The notes: a model not told the origin generated them from the sequence alone. 64,000 nt of DNA from Capronia americana (GCA_016110215.1 JADWQD010000008.1:496001-560000); one strand, 5' to 3'. Shown: positions 1 through 11,843, counted from the stretch's first letter. Program-made: numbers and translations.

Positions 1-581
1 GTTCAGTTCACGTCCAACTTAGTAGACTCCGAGCTCGATGCATAGCGCTTCTAAGACACCTCTCACTGTTCTCCCTAACGCCTTTGGGCGATGCGCTTGG
101 GTCGAGCCGCTGGTGTCGAACGCAGTATTTTACCACGTAGTCCATGGGTATCAGACGATGCTGGCAACAGGTCCTCGGCTGAATGCTGCTCCACGCTGCT
201 CGAGATCGTCCCAGTCTCTCCTACGGCACGAAGATGTGCCGCCGTAGCAATAATGATACGCCGGGCGCGGAGCGGCGATGAGGCAGCCGAACCAGCAGTG
301 CAAAGTGGATTGGACGAGATTTTCCTCGTCTCCACAACACCGTCTGCCACGCGGGGTCCGGGGGGGTCCGGGGGTGAGGCTGCATTTCCCTGCCAAAGCC
401 CCGGATTGACCAGGACTCAACTCTCCTACGGTTCTGGGGGTGGGACGGGCAGTGGTGGCGATATATCTTCAAGATAAAAAGTGACGAGCTCGCCCACCTT
501 TTTTCGACTTGACTCCTTGGAATCATAAGTTGTCCTCTCTCAAAGTCCACCACCTTCCTCGGCTCCAATTCAGCAGCAACC
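1..581. other. Upstream intergenic region of the sugar transporter
   Basis: I see no convincing gene here. The open frames overlap on both strands and resemble no family. The stretch carries a G-rich run near 355-375 and CT-rich sequence just before position 582, as expected for the promoter and 5' leader of the transporter that follows. Confidence 0.5.
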
Positions 582-2788
582 ATGATCGGCGACTGGCAGG
601 TATTCGGCATTGCGCTGTTTGCCTCCCTTGGGACGTTTCTCTATGTAAGCTACAGCAGACAGGACATTGCATGTTGTGCTGTTGGCTAAGCGGCTGGTTG
701 CCGGTAGGGATACGACACGGGAATCGTGACGACCAGTGAGTCCAACTCGAGTGTCTTCCGCGGCGGCCGACAGGACTGACGGGGCCCCGATAGCTATTGC
801 CCACGAGAGCTGGCTGGACTATATGAATCATCCCGATCCAGGCTTGCTTGGTTCGGTAAGTGATCGATGAAAACAGCATGGTCGCAGACAGACAGACAGT
901 TGGAACCAGCGTTGACCCGAAGTCTCTAGGTCGGCTCCATCTATATCGCTGGAGAAGCTGTGGGCGCCATTGTCCAAATCTTCATTGGAGACAAACTGGG
1001 CCGCATTGGGTTTATGCAGCTTCTATGCACGGTCTGCACCATTGGCTGCATCATCCAAACGGCGGCAGTCAATATCGGCATGCTGCTTGCTGGGCGCATT
1101 GTCACCGGCGTCGCTGTCGGGTAAGAGATTTCTTTTCAGCACCCGGGCTGAGACCAGAAAAGGAGGCTAACAGCCGCTTGTCCAGGGCACTTTGTTCGAC
1201 TGTCCCCGTCTACCTGTCGGAGATCAGTAGCCCGAAGAACCGCGGCTTGATCGGTGGTCTCGTGGGGACGAACCTGACCCTTGGGATGATGGCGGCCAAT
1301 TGGGTAGGGTATGCCTGCAACTTTGCCCCGTACGGTTCTTTGCAGTGGCGCCTCCCGCTCGCCCTTCAGATCCCATGGGGGATCATTATGGGCATTGGGC
1401 TGGCAACCTTTATGCCGAACTCGCCTCGATACTTGATCCAGAAGGGCAAAGATGAGGAAGCGCGCAAGGCCTTTATCAAGATCCGCCGGGACCTGCATTC
1501 TCACGAAGTGATGGAGGAGTTCGGTCTTATGAAGAACCAGATCCATTTCGAGATGGAGAGGAAAGTCCCCTCGTTCAAGGAGGCGTTCAAGCTCTATCGT
1601 CACCGTATCTTGGTGTAAGTTGGCGTCGAAGAGGACTTACAACCTGTAAAGACACTAATCACGACTTTTTCTAGGTCTATCGGAGTCCAGACTTTGACCG
1701 CTCTCACCGGTACCAATGTCATTCAGGTATGTCTATTCCCCAATCCTTCATCAGGATAGGCGCTGATGGTATGGTAACAGTACTACCAAAGTAAGTGTCT
1801 TTAGCTTTGACTGAACGGCCCAGTTCGTGTCTTGCTCACAACCCCCCCAGCAACCCTCTACAAAGGCTTGGGCATCGAAAATCGGACGGTCCTCGCCCTC
1901 ACGGGTGTTTGGGCCACGATCGGATTTGTGTCTGCTGCCATTTCTATTCTACTCCTGCCAGATCGCTGGGGCCGTCGAAAGTGAGTCTATGCTGCAAGCA
2001 TCTGTTGGGCAGATGTGATTAACGTGACATTACCTAGGATGCTTCTTACCGGCGTGGCGTGGATCATCGTCATTGAAATCTACGCTGCCGTCATGCAACG
2101 CCAGTTCCAACACACGGACAACAAGGTCGGCAAGGCCTTTGCGATTGTCGGCATCTACCTTTTCGCAGTGGGCTACTGTAAGTTTCCCCCCCCCCCCCGG
2201 CATCGCCCTTGAGGGGTGAAAAATCGCGCGTAAACTAATGGCATTTCCACCTCAGTCGGATTAGTCGGCGTTGTCACCTGGAACTACGGAGCAGAGATCC
2301 TTCCAGTGGCCCTGCGAAACAAATGGATGGGCGTTGCCGCTGCGGCGCATTACATCGTCAACGTTGCTCGTATGTATTCCACCCACATCGAAAACCCCTT
2401 TATCACCGACCACAATTCAACTGACGCGAGACTTGTTGTGTGCCAGTGACCGAGGCCGGCCCGAGTGCTTTCAAGAACATCGGAGAGAATTACTACTACG
2501 TCTTTGTCGGCGCCTGCTCGGTGTACTGGGTTCTCATCTATCTTTGGTTCCCGTGAGTAAACAAAACAGTCCTCCCTCAAAAACATTTGTGCAGTCCGAA
2601 CCGTGATTTTGCTGACCCATACACATGCGCGCACGCCATACAGAGAGACCAAGCAGAAGACTCTCGAACAGATCGCTGCCGATTTCGGTGACCGTGTCGT
2701 CGAGGTTCAGGAGCAGGAGATCCTCCCCGAAGGCAAAGTACTCGAGGCCAAGCCGACTGGGAGCGTGCATGTCGAGTACAAGGGCTAA
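582..2788 (+). CDS. MFS sugar porter (hexose/pentose transporter family)
   Basis: Proton-coupled sugar uptake across the plasma membrane is the family role; the substrate cannot be read from the sequence. The spliced protein is about 520-530 residues with 12 exons and 11 short introns. It shows sugar-porter signatures in order: GYDTGIV in helix 1, GDKLGRI after helix 2, the PVYLSEISSPKNRG loop after helix 4, PNSPRYLIQKGK before the central loop, DRWGRR after helix 8, and a PETKQKTLEQI ending. The ATG at 582 begins MIGDWQVFG and runs straight into helix 1. The last exon ends with VEYKG and TAA at 2788. Intron 9 contains a run of Cs near 2182-2197. The gene lies tail to tail with the hydroxyacid dehydrogenase and may feed the enzymes to its right. 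Confidence 0.9.
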
Positions 2789-3498
2789 TTAACTGGAGCC
2801 CCATGTCTGATCCCTTCCCAAGCCATGGGGTTCTTGGAGAGGAGGGGGTTTTAATAGCTGTATCGGAGGAGCGCGAGGAAATGTTATGGATAACACTTTC
2901 TTGCTGTGTAGCTAGTGCTCGATGAGCCCAAGTAGTATACATATACGATCGATACCTTGGGCGCATGCCTCGTGGCTCCCGATTTTTACCAATGTGAACA
3001 AAAGTTATTCTACTGTGGCTCTGACGGATGGATAGTACAGATGCCTGTCATTCCCATGTTGTTTCATGCTATGCCGTACTGTGTAGTGCAGTGCCATCTA
3101 CGACACAGTATTCCTGAACACTTGATGCACAGCTTTTGAGGTCCGCGACCCGCTCTCTTTCTCTTGTGGTACATATCGCAACAGAGGAGACGGGAGCATT
3201 AAGTGTTTGCACACTTTAGACTGAAAAACTCGCCACGACCTTCCTCGACACCATCCAGACCCGTCGAGATCCTGAGCTTGCTGAACATGAATGACACGGC
3301 GTTACTTCTGGTTGAAACGAAGAAGATCACACTGAAAGCGAGCCAGGTGAAAAACGTTCCTGCCTGGGCAGTAGCATCATGTAATTGAATCATCGTTTTC
3401 TCCGGGCAACTAATAGTATAGTATAGTATTTTTGTTGAACGAGTTATGTCGGAACACTTCGAACACTTCTTGTCTGCTCTGCCATCCATCGAGACGGG
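2789..3498. other. Intergenic region between convergent genes
   Basis: This is the 3' flank of both the sugar porter and the hydroxyacid dehydrogenase. Only short unrelated open frames are present. I see no gene, RNA or repeat. Confidence 0.5.
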
Positions 3499-4747
3499 TC
3501 ACGCCAAGTGTGCCTGCTCCGGCACTATCGTTCTCAACTTACCCTCCTCCAGGGCCGATCTGACATTCCTAATGGCTAATTCTTCCATCTTGGTCTTGGA
3601 CTAACGAGCTGGGGTGTGAGAAGGACGTTCAATTTGTTTCAAGGACCTCTGCTGGGTGGGAAAGAAACTCACCTCAACCGTAAAGGTACCCATATGGGGA
3701 AGCAGACAAACGTGCGGATTGGATACGAGCCCAGGGTGGATGTTCGGTTCCTGCTGGTACACGTCCAGCCCGACTGAGCGGACTATGCCAGAGTCTATCG
3801 CGTTGACTAAGGCGTCTTCGTCCATGACACCTCCGCGGGCGGTGTTGACTATAACGATACCTTTTTTCATCTTGTTAAACTCGTTGGTTGAGATCAGATT
3901 TCGTGTCTTCGACTGGGTAACGAGTTAGTTAATTAAAGCTATACAATATTAGGAAGGGTTATAACGTACGTTTAAAGGGAGGTTCAAGCTCAGCACGTCG
4001 CTCCGGCCGAGGAGGTCGTCGAAGCTCACGTATTCCGCACCCGCCGCGGCATCCTCTCTTAACTTGGTCCGTTTGTGGTAGATTACCTTCATACCTAACG
4101 CTTCGGCCTTCTTCTTCAAATTCTGACCGATACCGCCCAGGCCTAGAATCCCCAGCGTTTTGCCCTGCGGATCACGACCGAGCGGTGGTGGTGGCGCCGA
4201 GTCTTTCCATTTCCCGCCCCGGATCGTGAGGATTCCATTATTGAAGCCGCGAAGAGCTGCCAGGATGAGGAAGATGGCCGTGTCGGCGGTCGCGTCATCG
4301 ACCACCCCGGGGCAGTTGGACACCAGGATACCACGGTTGGTACACGCTTGGATGTCGAAATTGTCATACCCGGCGCCGTTGTGGCAGATGAACTTCAAGC
4401 TCTCCGGCAGCGCGTCGATGATGTCCTGATTGAATCGCGCCGTGATGGTGAAACTGGACGGTGCTCGGTCGCATATTGCGACGACTCCATCGTATTTGCC
4501 GGTCTTGCACTCTTGGATGAATTCATCGCGGTTCTGGGCCTCGGTCCCGACTGTTTCGGCAATCTCAGAGAGAGCCCGCCATGATTCCAGCGCGCTGCAA
4601 GGTTGCACCCATCAGTCCAGAGGTTCTATTAACACAGATTTATCATAAAGTCGTCCTGAGCAGACCTCCGAGGTCCGAATGGGAGAGAGAGAGAAGGAGA
4701 ACTCACTGATCAAGCCGGCCCAGAAGTAATACCTTTGGCTTTCCCAT
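3499..4747 (-). CDS. D-isomer-specific 2-hydroxyacid dehydrogenase (glyoxylate/hydroxypyruvate reductase type)
   Basis: NAD(P)-dependent reduction of a 2-oxoacid such as glyoxylate or hydroxypyruvate to the D-2-hydroxyacid, or the reverse. Four exons join in frame to 335 residues: 4747-4707, 4594-3970, 3912-3673 and 3600-3499. The protein starts MGKPKVLLLG at an ATG only 41 nt before the first donor, so the first exon is easy to miss. The Rossmann motif GILGLGGIGQNL is present. The three catalytic residues of the family are visible as Arg in NTARGG, Glu in DVYQQEP and His in LLPHMGT. All splice sites are GT-AG. The gene diverges from the P450 with a 662 bp shared upstream region. Cofactor preference and true substrate are not decidable from sequence. 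Confidence 0.88.
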
Positions 4748-5409
4748 TCCCTGAGGAGCTGCGAGTCGTGCAGGCACGATCACGACGAGTGTATGTCAAG
4801 CTATTTCCCGAGATTACCTGTAGACTGATTATCTGCTTATGCAGGCTTGTCGTTCTCTATCATAGGATCGGTGGCATGTAGTATCCTTGAGAAGCCGATG
4901 GTCTGGCATGTAACTCAGAGGTGCACACCAGCTAGACAGAGAACAGACTCGAGAGCCGACAGGGGATACACCTGTCACCCACCACCCACAGCTCCAGATC
5001 TTCAGGAGAGTTCCGTCAAGACCGTCACGTTCGATTTTCAATTTGCCACACTACTGGTATTGGGTTCTTCTCCGGAGTTCAGGCATCCGGTGCTCGGAGC
5101 CGGTTTTCCATGAATTAGCCCAGTACAGGCAATGTGCAGCGTAATGATGCCCCGGGACGCGCCGGTCAATGAGATGAGCAAAGGCGCCGCAGGCCAACAA
5201 CGTACCGACATCACCGTGTTCCGGTGTAGGCCATGGCTGGGGGAGAATGCCGCCCGAACGATGGAAGCACCGAGTAAGTCAAGGATATATGTATAGGCAG
5301 CAAACTGACTCGTGAGCCTCCGTGAGATGGGTCCCGGTACGATCGAGTGGAAATGGCCGAGTATTGACGAGACATATCCAGACTTCCCATTCTTTTCAAC
5401 AAAACAACC
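4748..5409. promoter_or_regulatory. Shared upstream region of the hydroxyacid dehydrogenase and P450 genes
   Basis: This 662 bp non-coding interval separates two divergent genes and must hold both promoters. A TATA-like run (gatatatgtatagg) lies near 5283-5296, about 115 bp before the P450 start. I recognise no operator with confidence. Confidence 0.4.
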
Positions 5410-7023
5410 ATGCTGCTTACAGACCCTTCTGTGCTCTTTAGGCTCTTATGCCTCAGTGCAGCTGGTGTGGTTGGGTCGATAGCATTCTTCTTCATTCGAG
5501 CAGTCTACCGCTATCTTGCGGATCCTTATGACCTGAAACGCTTCCCTGCTCCCAGTATTGTCGCTGCAGTCACTCCATTATGGTGCTTCAAGCATTCTGC
5601 AGTAGGGGACAGGTTCCAAGCAGTGGACCAGGCCCACAAAGAGCTGGGAGATATGGTTCGAATAGGGCCCGATCACGTTTCGATCAACATCCTCGAGGCG
5701 ATCAAGGACATCTATGGACACGGCAGCATGGGGAGACTGATGAAGGCGGACTTCTATGACACCCTCGCAGGTGAATACCACAACATTGCAAACACTCGAG
5801 ACAGAGAGGAACATCAGCGGAAGCGGAAGTATATCTCCAACGCATTCGCTTTGTCGAACATCCTGGAGCTGGAGCCAAAGATTGCAGCAAATCTGTCACT
5901 GCTGCTGTCGAGACTTGACCGAATGGCTTCCACGGAAGACACCACTCGACGGGTTGACGCTCACGACTGGCTCAGCTTCTTCACCTTTGACGTGATCAGC
6001 CAGATAGCCGTCGGCGAGACATTCGGATTCCTCAAGAATGGCTCGGATCGGTTCCGGGGACAGACAAAGTACGGCAAACCAGGAAAGTGGCATGTGGTGC
6101 CCTCGACCATCACCAGCCAGCGGGCGGCGTTTCGGTTCAAAGTGGCCCTCGGTCAGATGTCCCGAGCCTGGTACGATTTTTGGACTCGAATCCTCTGGTT
6201 TTCGCGCGGCAAGACCGACGTCGACATGTTCACCGCCGTCGCCATCGGCCAAGTCCGCGAGCGGATCGAGAAGGACAAAGACCTGGAAGCGTCGACGCCA
6301 GATTTCATGTCCCGGCTTCTCAAGGACAAGGACGGCAGACCGAGGAACCTTCCCTTCATGGAGCTGGTGTCCGAAGCCATTGTTCTTCTCAATGCTGGCA
6401 GTGACACTACCTCCTCGGGCCTGACCAGTGCAATCTGGGAATTAGCCACCCACCCGGAGGCTCGGAAGAAATTACAGGAAGAGCTGGACGAAGCCCTGGG
6501 AGAGGTTGATGAGGATGACGAGAACCCCCAGGTCGCAACGTACGACCAGGTGAAGGGCCTCGAATACCTGCAAACATGCATGACCGAGACACTGCGCCTG
6601 AATCCACCGATTCCGTACGGTCCGCCGCGTCTCATCATCGATCCTCACGGGGTCGTGGTGGCCGGGCACCACTTCCGCTGCGGTACCACAGTTTCGGTGC
6701 CCACGTACACCATCATGCGTCACCCGGACATCTTCCCTAATCCCGACACCTTCAGGCCGGAGCGCTGGATCGAAGGCGACGAAGCACAGAGGGAGATGAT
6801 GCAACAGGCATACATCCCCTTCAGTACAGGTCCTCGAGCTTGTCTTGGCCGGAACCTAGCCACCACAGAGCAACACATTGTCCTGGCCACCCTGTTCCAC
6901 AGATACGACTTCGAGCTCGAAGACAAGGATTTCGTCCCACATCTAAAGGAGGGGTTTAATCTGGATCCTGGTCCACTGCCAGTTACAGTCAGACGTCGCA
7001 AAAGGACTATCAAATCAGAGTAA
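5410..7023 (+). CDS. Cytochrome P450 monooxygenase, intronless
   Basis: Microsomal heme monooxygenase of 537 residues, the usual fungal length. A hydrophobic N-terminal anchor covers about residues 10-35. The oxygen-binding I-helix motif AGSDTT is at 329-334, and the ExxR motif is E393-T-L-R396. PERW follows at about 451-454. The heme-binding loop FSTGPRACLG has its cysteine at 478. All P450 landmarks are intact in one exon, whereas the sugar porter and aldo/keto reductase on either side have ten or eleven introns. The overall look is closest to the benzoate 4-hydroxylase/pisatin demethylase-like fungal families, but I cannot assign a CYP number or substrate. An AATAAA lies at 7150-7155 downstream. 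Confidence 0.92.
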   Translation: MLLTDPSVLFRLLCLSAAGVVGSIAFFFIRAVYRYLADPYDLKRFPAPSIVAAVTPLWCFKHSAVGDRFQAVDQAHKELGDMVRIGPDHVSINILEAIKDIYGHGSMGRLMKADFYDTLAGEYHNIANTRDREEHQRKRKYISNAFALSNILELEPKIAANLSLLLSRLDRMASTEDTTRRVDAHDWLSFFTFDVISQIAVGETFGFLKNGSDRFRGQTKYGKPGKWHVVPSTITSQRAAFRFKVALGQMSRAWYDFWTRILWFSRGKTDVDMFTAVAIGQVRERIEKDKDLEASTPDFMSRLLKDKDGRPRNLPFMELVSEAIVLLNAGSDTTSSGLTSAIWELATHPEARKKLQEELDEALGEVDEDDENPQVATYDQVKGLEYLQTCMTETLRLNPPIPYGPPRLIIDPHGVVVAGHHFRCGTTVSVPTYTIMRHPDIFPNPDTFRPERWIEGDEAQREMMQQAYIPFSTGPRACLGRNLATTEQHIVLATLFHRYDFELEDKDFVPHLKEGFNLDPGPLPVTVRRRKRTIKSE

Positions 7024-7837
7024 GGGTACAACAGGTGGGGGCTCTTCGGGCGTCGGTACCGAAGGAGATTTAGCATAGCAGTGTCTCAGCTTTTCCCCTG
7101 TGTCGCTCTGGTTTGTCCCCGGGTGCTATCATGATGAAAGGGCATTTTCAATAAAAATGGTAGATAAACAAGCTACCAGGGCTTCAGAAACTCTGGAATG
7201 TAATCTCCACTTCAAACCTGTCCCAGAAAGGGCTTTGTAGTCGGCAGGTGACAGTAACGCAGTCACAGCAATCCCCATGCTCGGGGACGAGTTTGTTGTA
7301 TACGGACCGACATAGGCAGATCTCATCCGTCTGGTAAGCGTGTTCATCCTTGACACCAGGAGCAATTGCGATAGTGTTAGACGTTTGACGATCTTCATTG
7401 ACGCACCCGAAGTGAAGGCCGCAACTGGCTTTGGCAGCAGTGAGTCTGTAGACAGAAGGCACAGCCCCCTGATGGGTGTTCCATAGATGATCTCAGGACC
7501 TGGTCTCTCAGAAGCTAGACCAATGCATGAACGCAGTGCCCGCCACAGAAGGACAGCTCAGGGCCTCCAGAATACGAGGTACGTCCGGGGTGCATAGCAG
7601 CAGTTGTCAGATTGAGGCGGCGCATCAACCCGGCATATTCCCGATGGCCTCCGTCGTTGAAGTCTTTGTCGGGGAATCAATGCGCCGCCGCTGGTTGGCC
7701 ACCGTCGCCTGGCCGAGAGGCCGAAGCTTTTCTGCGATACACCTTTGTGTTATCTTGGTACTTCTAGAACAAGAGAAGGATCTCTTCACCCCAGTCACAG
7801 AGCTCGAGAATTACCAAGTCAGTGAATATTAGCAAAC
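7024..7837. other. Intergenic region, P450 3' flank and AKR promoter
   Basis: Includes an AATAAA hexamer at 7150-7155 that could be the P450 polyadenylation signal. A cysteine-rich open frame on the minus strand (7184-7462) has no ATG and is discussed as a finding. No other gene is visible. Confidence 0.45.
7150..7155 (+). terminator. Putative polyadenylation signal of the P450 gene
   Basis: AATAAA about 125 bp downstream of the P450 stop codon. Canonical hexamers are not obligatory in fungi, so this is only suggestive. Confidence 0.35.
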
Positions 7838-9636
7838 ATGTCCCTCGGCAAAACCGTCACCCTCAACACCGGTGCTCAGATCCCGTGCGTTATGTCCTTC
7901 GATCGCCGGGGCCCTCGTCGATTGCTAATTCTTGTTCCTAGGCAGCGAGGATATGGTACCTGGCAAGCCAAACCTGGTGAGGTCGGAGAAGGGGTATTCC
8001 AGGCCTTGAAGGCCGGTTACCGTCATCTGGTAAGTGTTTAGGATTTGAGAGAGAGAAAACCCCCCAAGAGTCCTCATCTACAATATTTCAATGAGATAGC
8101 ATGCTCATCCAAAGCTCCTAGGATCTTGCCAGAATGTGAGGATGGCGTCCGCCGGGGAACCTCCAAGTATGCAGGGGTAACTAATCGTTCCGTGCGCCGA
8201 ATAGCTATCGCAACCAACGCGAAGTGGCGCAAGGGCTTCAGCGAGCCTACAAGGAACTCGGGCTCGAGAGAAAAGACATCTTCATCGTATGGCTTCGCGA
8301 TCTTCTCTTCCACGCTGTGCCATCGTAGATCTAACGAAAATGTTTTTGCGCCTTTCAGACCTCGAAATTATGGAACAGGTAATCAAATATCCAAGGAAAG
8401 AAAAGATAGCCTCAAGGCAAGACACTGACCTGTGGCCAGTGCCCATCACCCCGATGTGGTGCCCGTGGCACTCAACGACACACTGGACGAACTGGGCCTT
8501 GATTATCTCGATGTCAGTCTTTTTCCCCGTCCCTTTTTTGGACTCCCTCTTCTTTCTTGCGGCTTTGCTCTGCCTTTATCGAAATTGACATGGCAAAATC
8601 GCAAATCTCTAGCTCTATCTCATGCACTGGCCTGTTGCTTTCAAGACCGACAAGGATATTTTCAAGCTATTCCCCACGACTGCTGAAAATCCCGAGTTCG
8701 TCGAAATCGATGATAATATTCCTATCCAAGATACCTGGAAAGGTAGGTTGGTTGGGACGGCTTCCCTCCTGTTTTCACCGTTGTACAAGCTCCAGCCTGA
8801 CATACTACTAGCCATGATCCAACTTCCAAAATCCAAGGTTCGCGCCATCGGCGTGTCGAACTCACTGGTTGAGCATGTATGTCGTCTGCGGGTTGATATC
8901 ACCATGCTCCTCTGTGACATGTTTGGGTAAGAGCGCGGGTCTGACTTTCCAACAGATTGAAGCCCTAATCAAAGCCACCGGCGTGGTTCCCGCGGTCAAT
9001 CAAGTCGAGAGGCATCCTACGTTTCCGGACCCCGACTTGTGTGATTATTGCACAAAGAAAGGGATCCGCGTCACATGCTACTCGGTGCGTTGTTCCCCCC
9101 TTCTGATGATAAGGGCGACCATCTAGCCAAAACACACACATGCTTGAAAAAAGACCTATCTAACACGCTCTTTGCTCTGCAAGGCCCTTGGAAACAACCT
9201 CCAGGGCGTCCCGCTGGCGATTGAACGCCAGGAGGTTAAAGATGTCGCCGCGGCGGCATCAAAGCGCCTCGGTCAAGCCGTGACACCGGCACAAGTTGTG
9301 TAAGTGAAATGACTTGAACTCCTCAATCATCCTCTCTCTGTCTCTCTCTCTCTTCCACCCCCTAGTTTACATATAAATACTTATGCTGCTGTTTCCAGGC
9401 TTGCATGGGCCGAATCCGGAGGACACATTACGATTCCCAAATCCGTCAACGAATCCCGAATCGCGGAGAATTTGGTCCAGATTGAGCTCACGCCAGAGGA
9501 AATCGAAGCCGTGAATCAACTGGGCAAGCAAAGCAAGCGTCTGAGTGTGCCGTACAAGGTGCTCAAACCAAGATGGCCCATTAACATCTTCAAATCGGCA
9601 GATGAAGCCGATGCTCCGCACCAGGTGAATTGTTAA
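7838..9636 (+). CDS. Aldo/keto reductase
   Basis: NADPH-dependent reduction of an aldehyde or sugar carbonyl to the alcohol in the cytosol is the family role. Eleven exons and ten short introns join in frame to 333 residues, starting MSLGKTVTLN and ending PHQVNC. The catalytic tetrad of the superfamily is complete: Asp and Tyr in HLDLARIY, Lys in TSKLW and His in LYLMHWP. Further marks are AIGVSNS, NQVERHP and the NADPH-binding stretch ITIPKSVNESRIAEN. The N-terminal GTWQAKPGEVGE resembles glycerol/alcohol dehydrogenase-type AKRs (AKR1/AKR2-like). One exon is only 14 nt (8122-8135), which would trip automated gene finders. It sits between the P450 and the aldolase, consistent with a carbohydrate role. 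Confidence 0.9.
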
Positions 9637-10970
9637 TAGAATGACTTTTGGTCGTCTATGTAGCTGTGGATAGGAAACAGCCACGAGACTCGCGCTGACT
9701 GGGGAAATATAAAAGTCCGAGGAGTGTAGTAGGATAGTGGTATTATTGATGTTCGTCGTCTTCGATTCGTCGCTCATCCTGAATCTCACAGTATAGAGGT
9801 GCCATTGTTATTCTCGGGATGCGATGTCTTTCAAACCCTCTGCGGGAGGTGGATGATGCGGGTTCTGCTTTCCGTGCAGGCTACCCGATGCTATAACGAT
9901 GAGTCTTGTCGACGCTACAGTAATGAGGGTCTCCTTAAGATAGATACTTGGACTGCCCGAGTGACCACGCGGCCAACACACCCACCTCACCTCGTACCAG
10001 CCCGAGCCACTCACTTGGTGATTCTCAAACAGACGGAAATATCTTTACTTCCACTCCGTATCGGGGAATGTCATATGCCGTTAGAATACCTATAGGTACG
10101 CACCATAATAAGGCCTCTCCCGAGCACAGAACTTCCACCCGCGCTCGTTGCTCGGTGCTCGTTTCGTTAATCACGCAGTCGTCACTTACGAGTAAATACG
10201 TACCTCTGAAGGCGACTCAAGGCGAGTCGGAGGAGTCGCCGACCATGCCGAGCACGGGGGCATGGGGGCACGACTGGGACGATCGAGGATCCACTCACGG
10301 CGCAATGATGTTGCGCAAGTTAACCACACACGGCAATTTAGGATACCCCAGTGGGATAGATTTTCTGGGGGAAGTCCGGACAGTTTGCCGAAATTCACGG
10401 CTATTGAATCTCGAAAGGTCCCAACAGCAGCAGCAACAGCACGAGGATTTCCATTTTCATTTAGGGGACTTTCACACAGCAAACCAAGCCGGAACATAAA
10501 TGCTCAATGTTATCCTAGCATGCCATGTACGCTCAGTCAAGTCAGGGCTTGTCTCTGTCTCTGTCTTATAGTTACCTATCTCATTGATATGTTGTTGGGT
10601 AATAAATATTTAGTACTCTCAGGCGAATGAACGTTGTGCAATCTTGCAGTTGCCGATGTTTCGGGTTTTGTTAGGCCGAGCGCAGCGCAGCCCGGGCGGC
10701 ACTGCCAGATAACGAAGGGCATTAGGATATGGCGAATGGAGAAAATAATTAAAACCGTTTCTTGCTTTGATCCCGCCCACATTTTATGTATATCAGTCCG
10801 CATGGAGCCCGTGGTTCATTCATAAGCCAGCCAGCTTTCCGTTTGAAAACCTGCTCCTAACCCACCTGGCCGTCGATATATCTAATTATCATATACATAC
10901 TTTGGTGTTGTTAGAACAGAACCCTCACACACCAGGTGTCGACAACAACCGCCGGGGAAGGAAAGAAAAA
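9637..10970. other. Intergenic region upstream of the aldolase
   Basis: A 1.33 kb stretch without a convincing gene. A run of CAG/CAA-type triplets lies near 10420-10443. AT-rich, TATA-like sequence (ttttatgtatatc) is near 10783-10795, roughly 180 bp before the aldolase start. Upstream in-frame codons (from 10767) precede the aldolase ATG, but the sequence there does not resemble the family and I treat it as leader. Confidence 0.45.
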
Positions 10971-11843
10971 ATGAAACATCTCAGCCAAAACCGCGTCCTT
11001 CAGATTGTGGCCAAAGCCGCGCAGGGCGGGTATGCAGTGCCAGCACTGTGCTGCTACAACGTGGAAGCCATCCTCGCCGGCGTGCGCGCGGCCGAGGCCA
11101 AACAATCGCCCGTCATCATCCAGTTGTTCCCGTGGGCCGTGACGTACGCGGACGGCTTGCTGGTGCACGCGGCCGCCGAGGCGGCAGACAAGGCCAGCGT
11201 GCCCGTCGGGGTGCACATGGACCACGCGCAGACGCCGGAGATGGTCAAGCGGGCGGCCGACCTAGGCGGGTTCGACGGCATCATGGTCGACATGAGCCAC
11301 TACGACAAGGAGGAGAACTTCCAAAAGACGCGCGAACTCACGCGGTACTGCAACGAGCGCGGGATCATCACCGAGGCCGAACCGGGGCGCATCGAGGGCG
11401 GCGAGGACGGCGTCGGCGACACGGCGGACTTTGCACTCCAGGGGCTCTTGACCAGCCCGGAACAGGCCGAGGAGTTTGTGGCCTTGGGCATCCACTGGCT
11501 GGCGCCCGCGTTTGGGAACGTCCACGGCAAGTACGGGCCCAAGGGACCGCAGCTGGACTTGGACCGGTTGCGCAGCATCCACGCCCAGGTCGGGGATCGG
11601 GTGAACCTGGTCTTGCACGGGGCGTCGGGCGAGTATTTCCACGAAGAGCTGTTTCGCAAAGTCATTGCGTGCGGGATCGCCAAGTGCAACGTCAACGATG
11701 CGATGAACGATCGATTCGTCGAGGTCATGCAAGAGAAGGCGGGCAAGGCGCCCCTGACCACGATCATCGAGGAGGGCACACTGGCCATGCAAAAGGCCAT
11801 CGAGCAGCATATGGACTGGATGAACTCGACGGGTAAAGCATAG
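10971..11843 (+). CDS. Class II (zinc) ketose-bisphosphate aldolase family protein
   Basis: Zinc-dependent retro-aldol cleavage of a phosphorylated ketose or keto sugar acid to a C3 unit plus an aldehyde is the family reaction. The 290-residue single-exon protein matches the short FbaA/GatY/KbaY-type length. The catalytic Asp84 and zinc His85 lie in HMDHAQ (82-87). The other zinc ligands fit His185 in GNVHGKYG and His216 in LHGASG, the spacing seen in tagatose/fructose-bisphosphate aldolases. The start at 10971 (MKHLSQNRVL) follows an A-rich leader and begins the family homology. The coding part is more GC-rich than its flanks. The stop is only 135 bp from the stop of the DenD-like gene on the other strand, suggesting a shared pathway. 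True glycolytic aldolase is less likely because that enzyme is longer in fungi. Confidence 0.88.
   Translation: MKHLSQNRVLQIVAKAAQGGYAVPALCCYNVEAILAGVRAAEAKQSPVIIQLFPWAVTYADGLLVHAAAEAADKASVPVGVHMDHAQTPEMVKRAADLGGFDGIMVDMSHYDKEENFQKTRELTRYCNERGIITEAEPGRIEGGEDGVGDTADFALQGLLTSPEQAEEFVALGIHWLAPAFGNVHGKYGPKGPQLDLDRLRSIHAQVGDRVNLVLHGASGEYFHEELFRKVIACGIAKCNVNDAMNDRFVEVMQEKAGKAPLTTIIEEGTLAMQKAIEQHMDWMNSTGKA

Noticed and set aside
11048..11836. 262-codon frame overlapping the aldolase
   Set aside because: Arg/Gly-rich shadow of a GC-rich gene in another frame; the aldolase frame carries the motifs.
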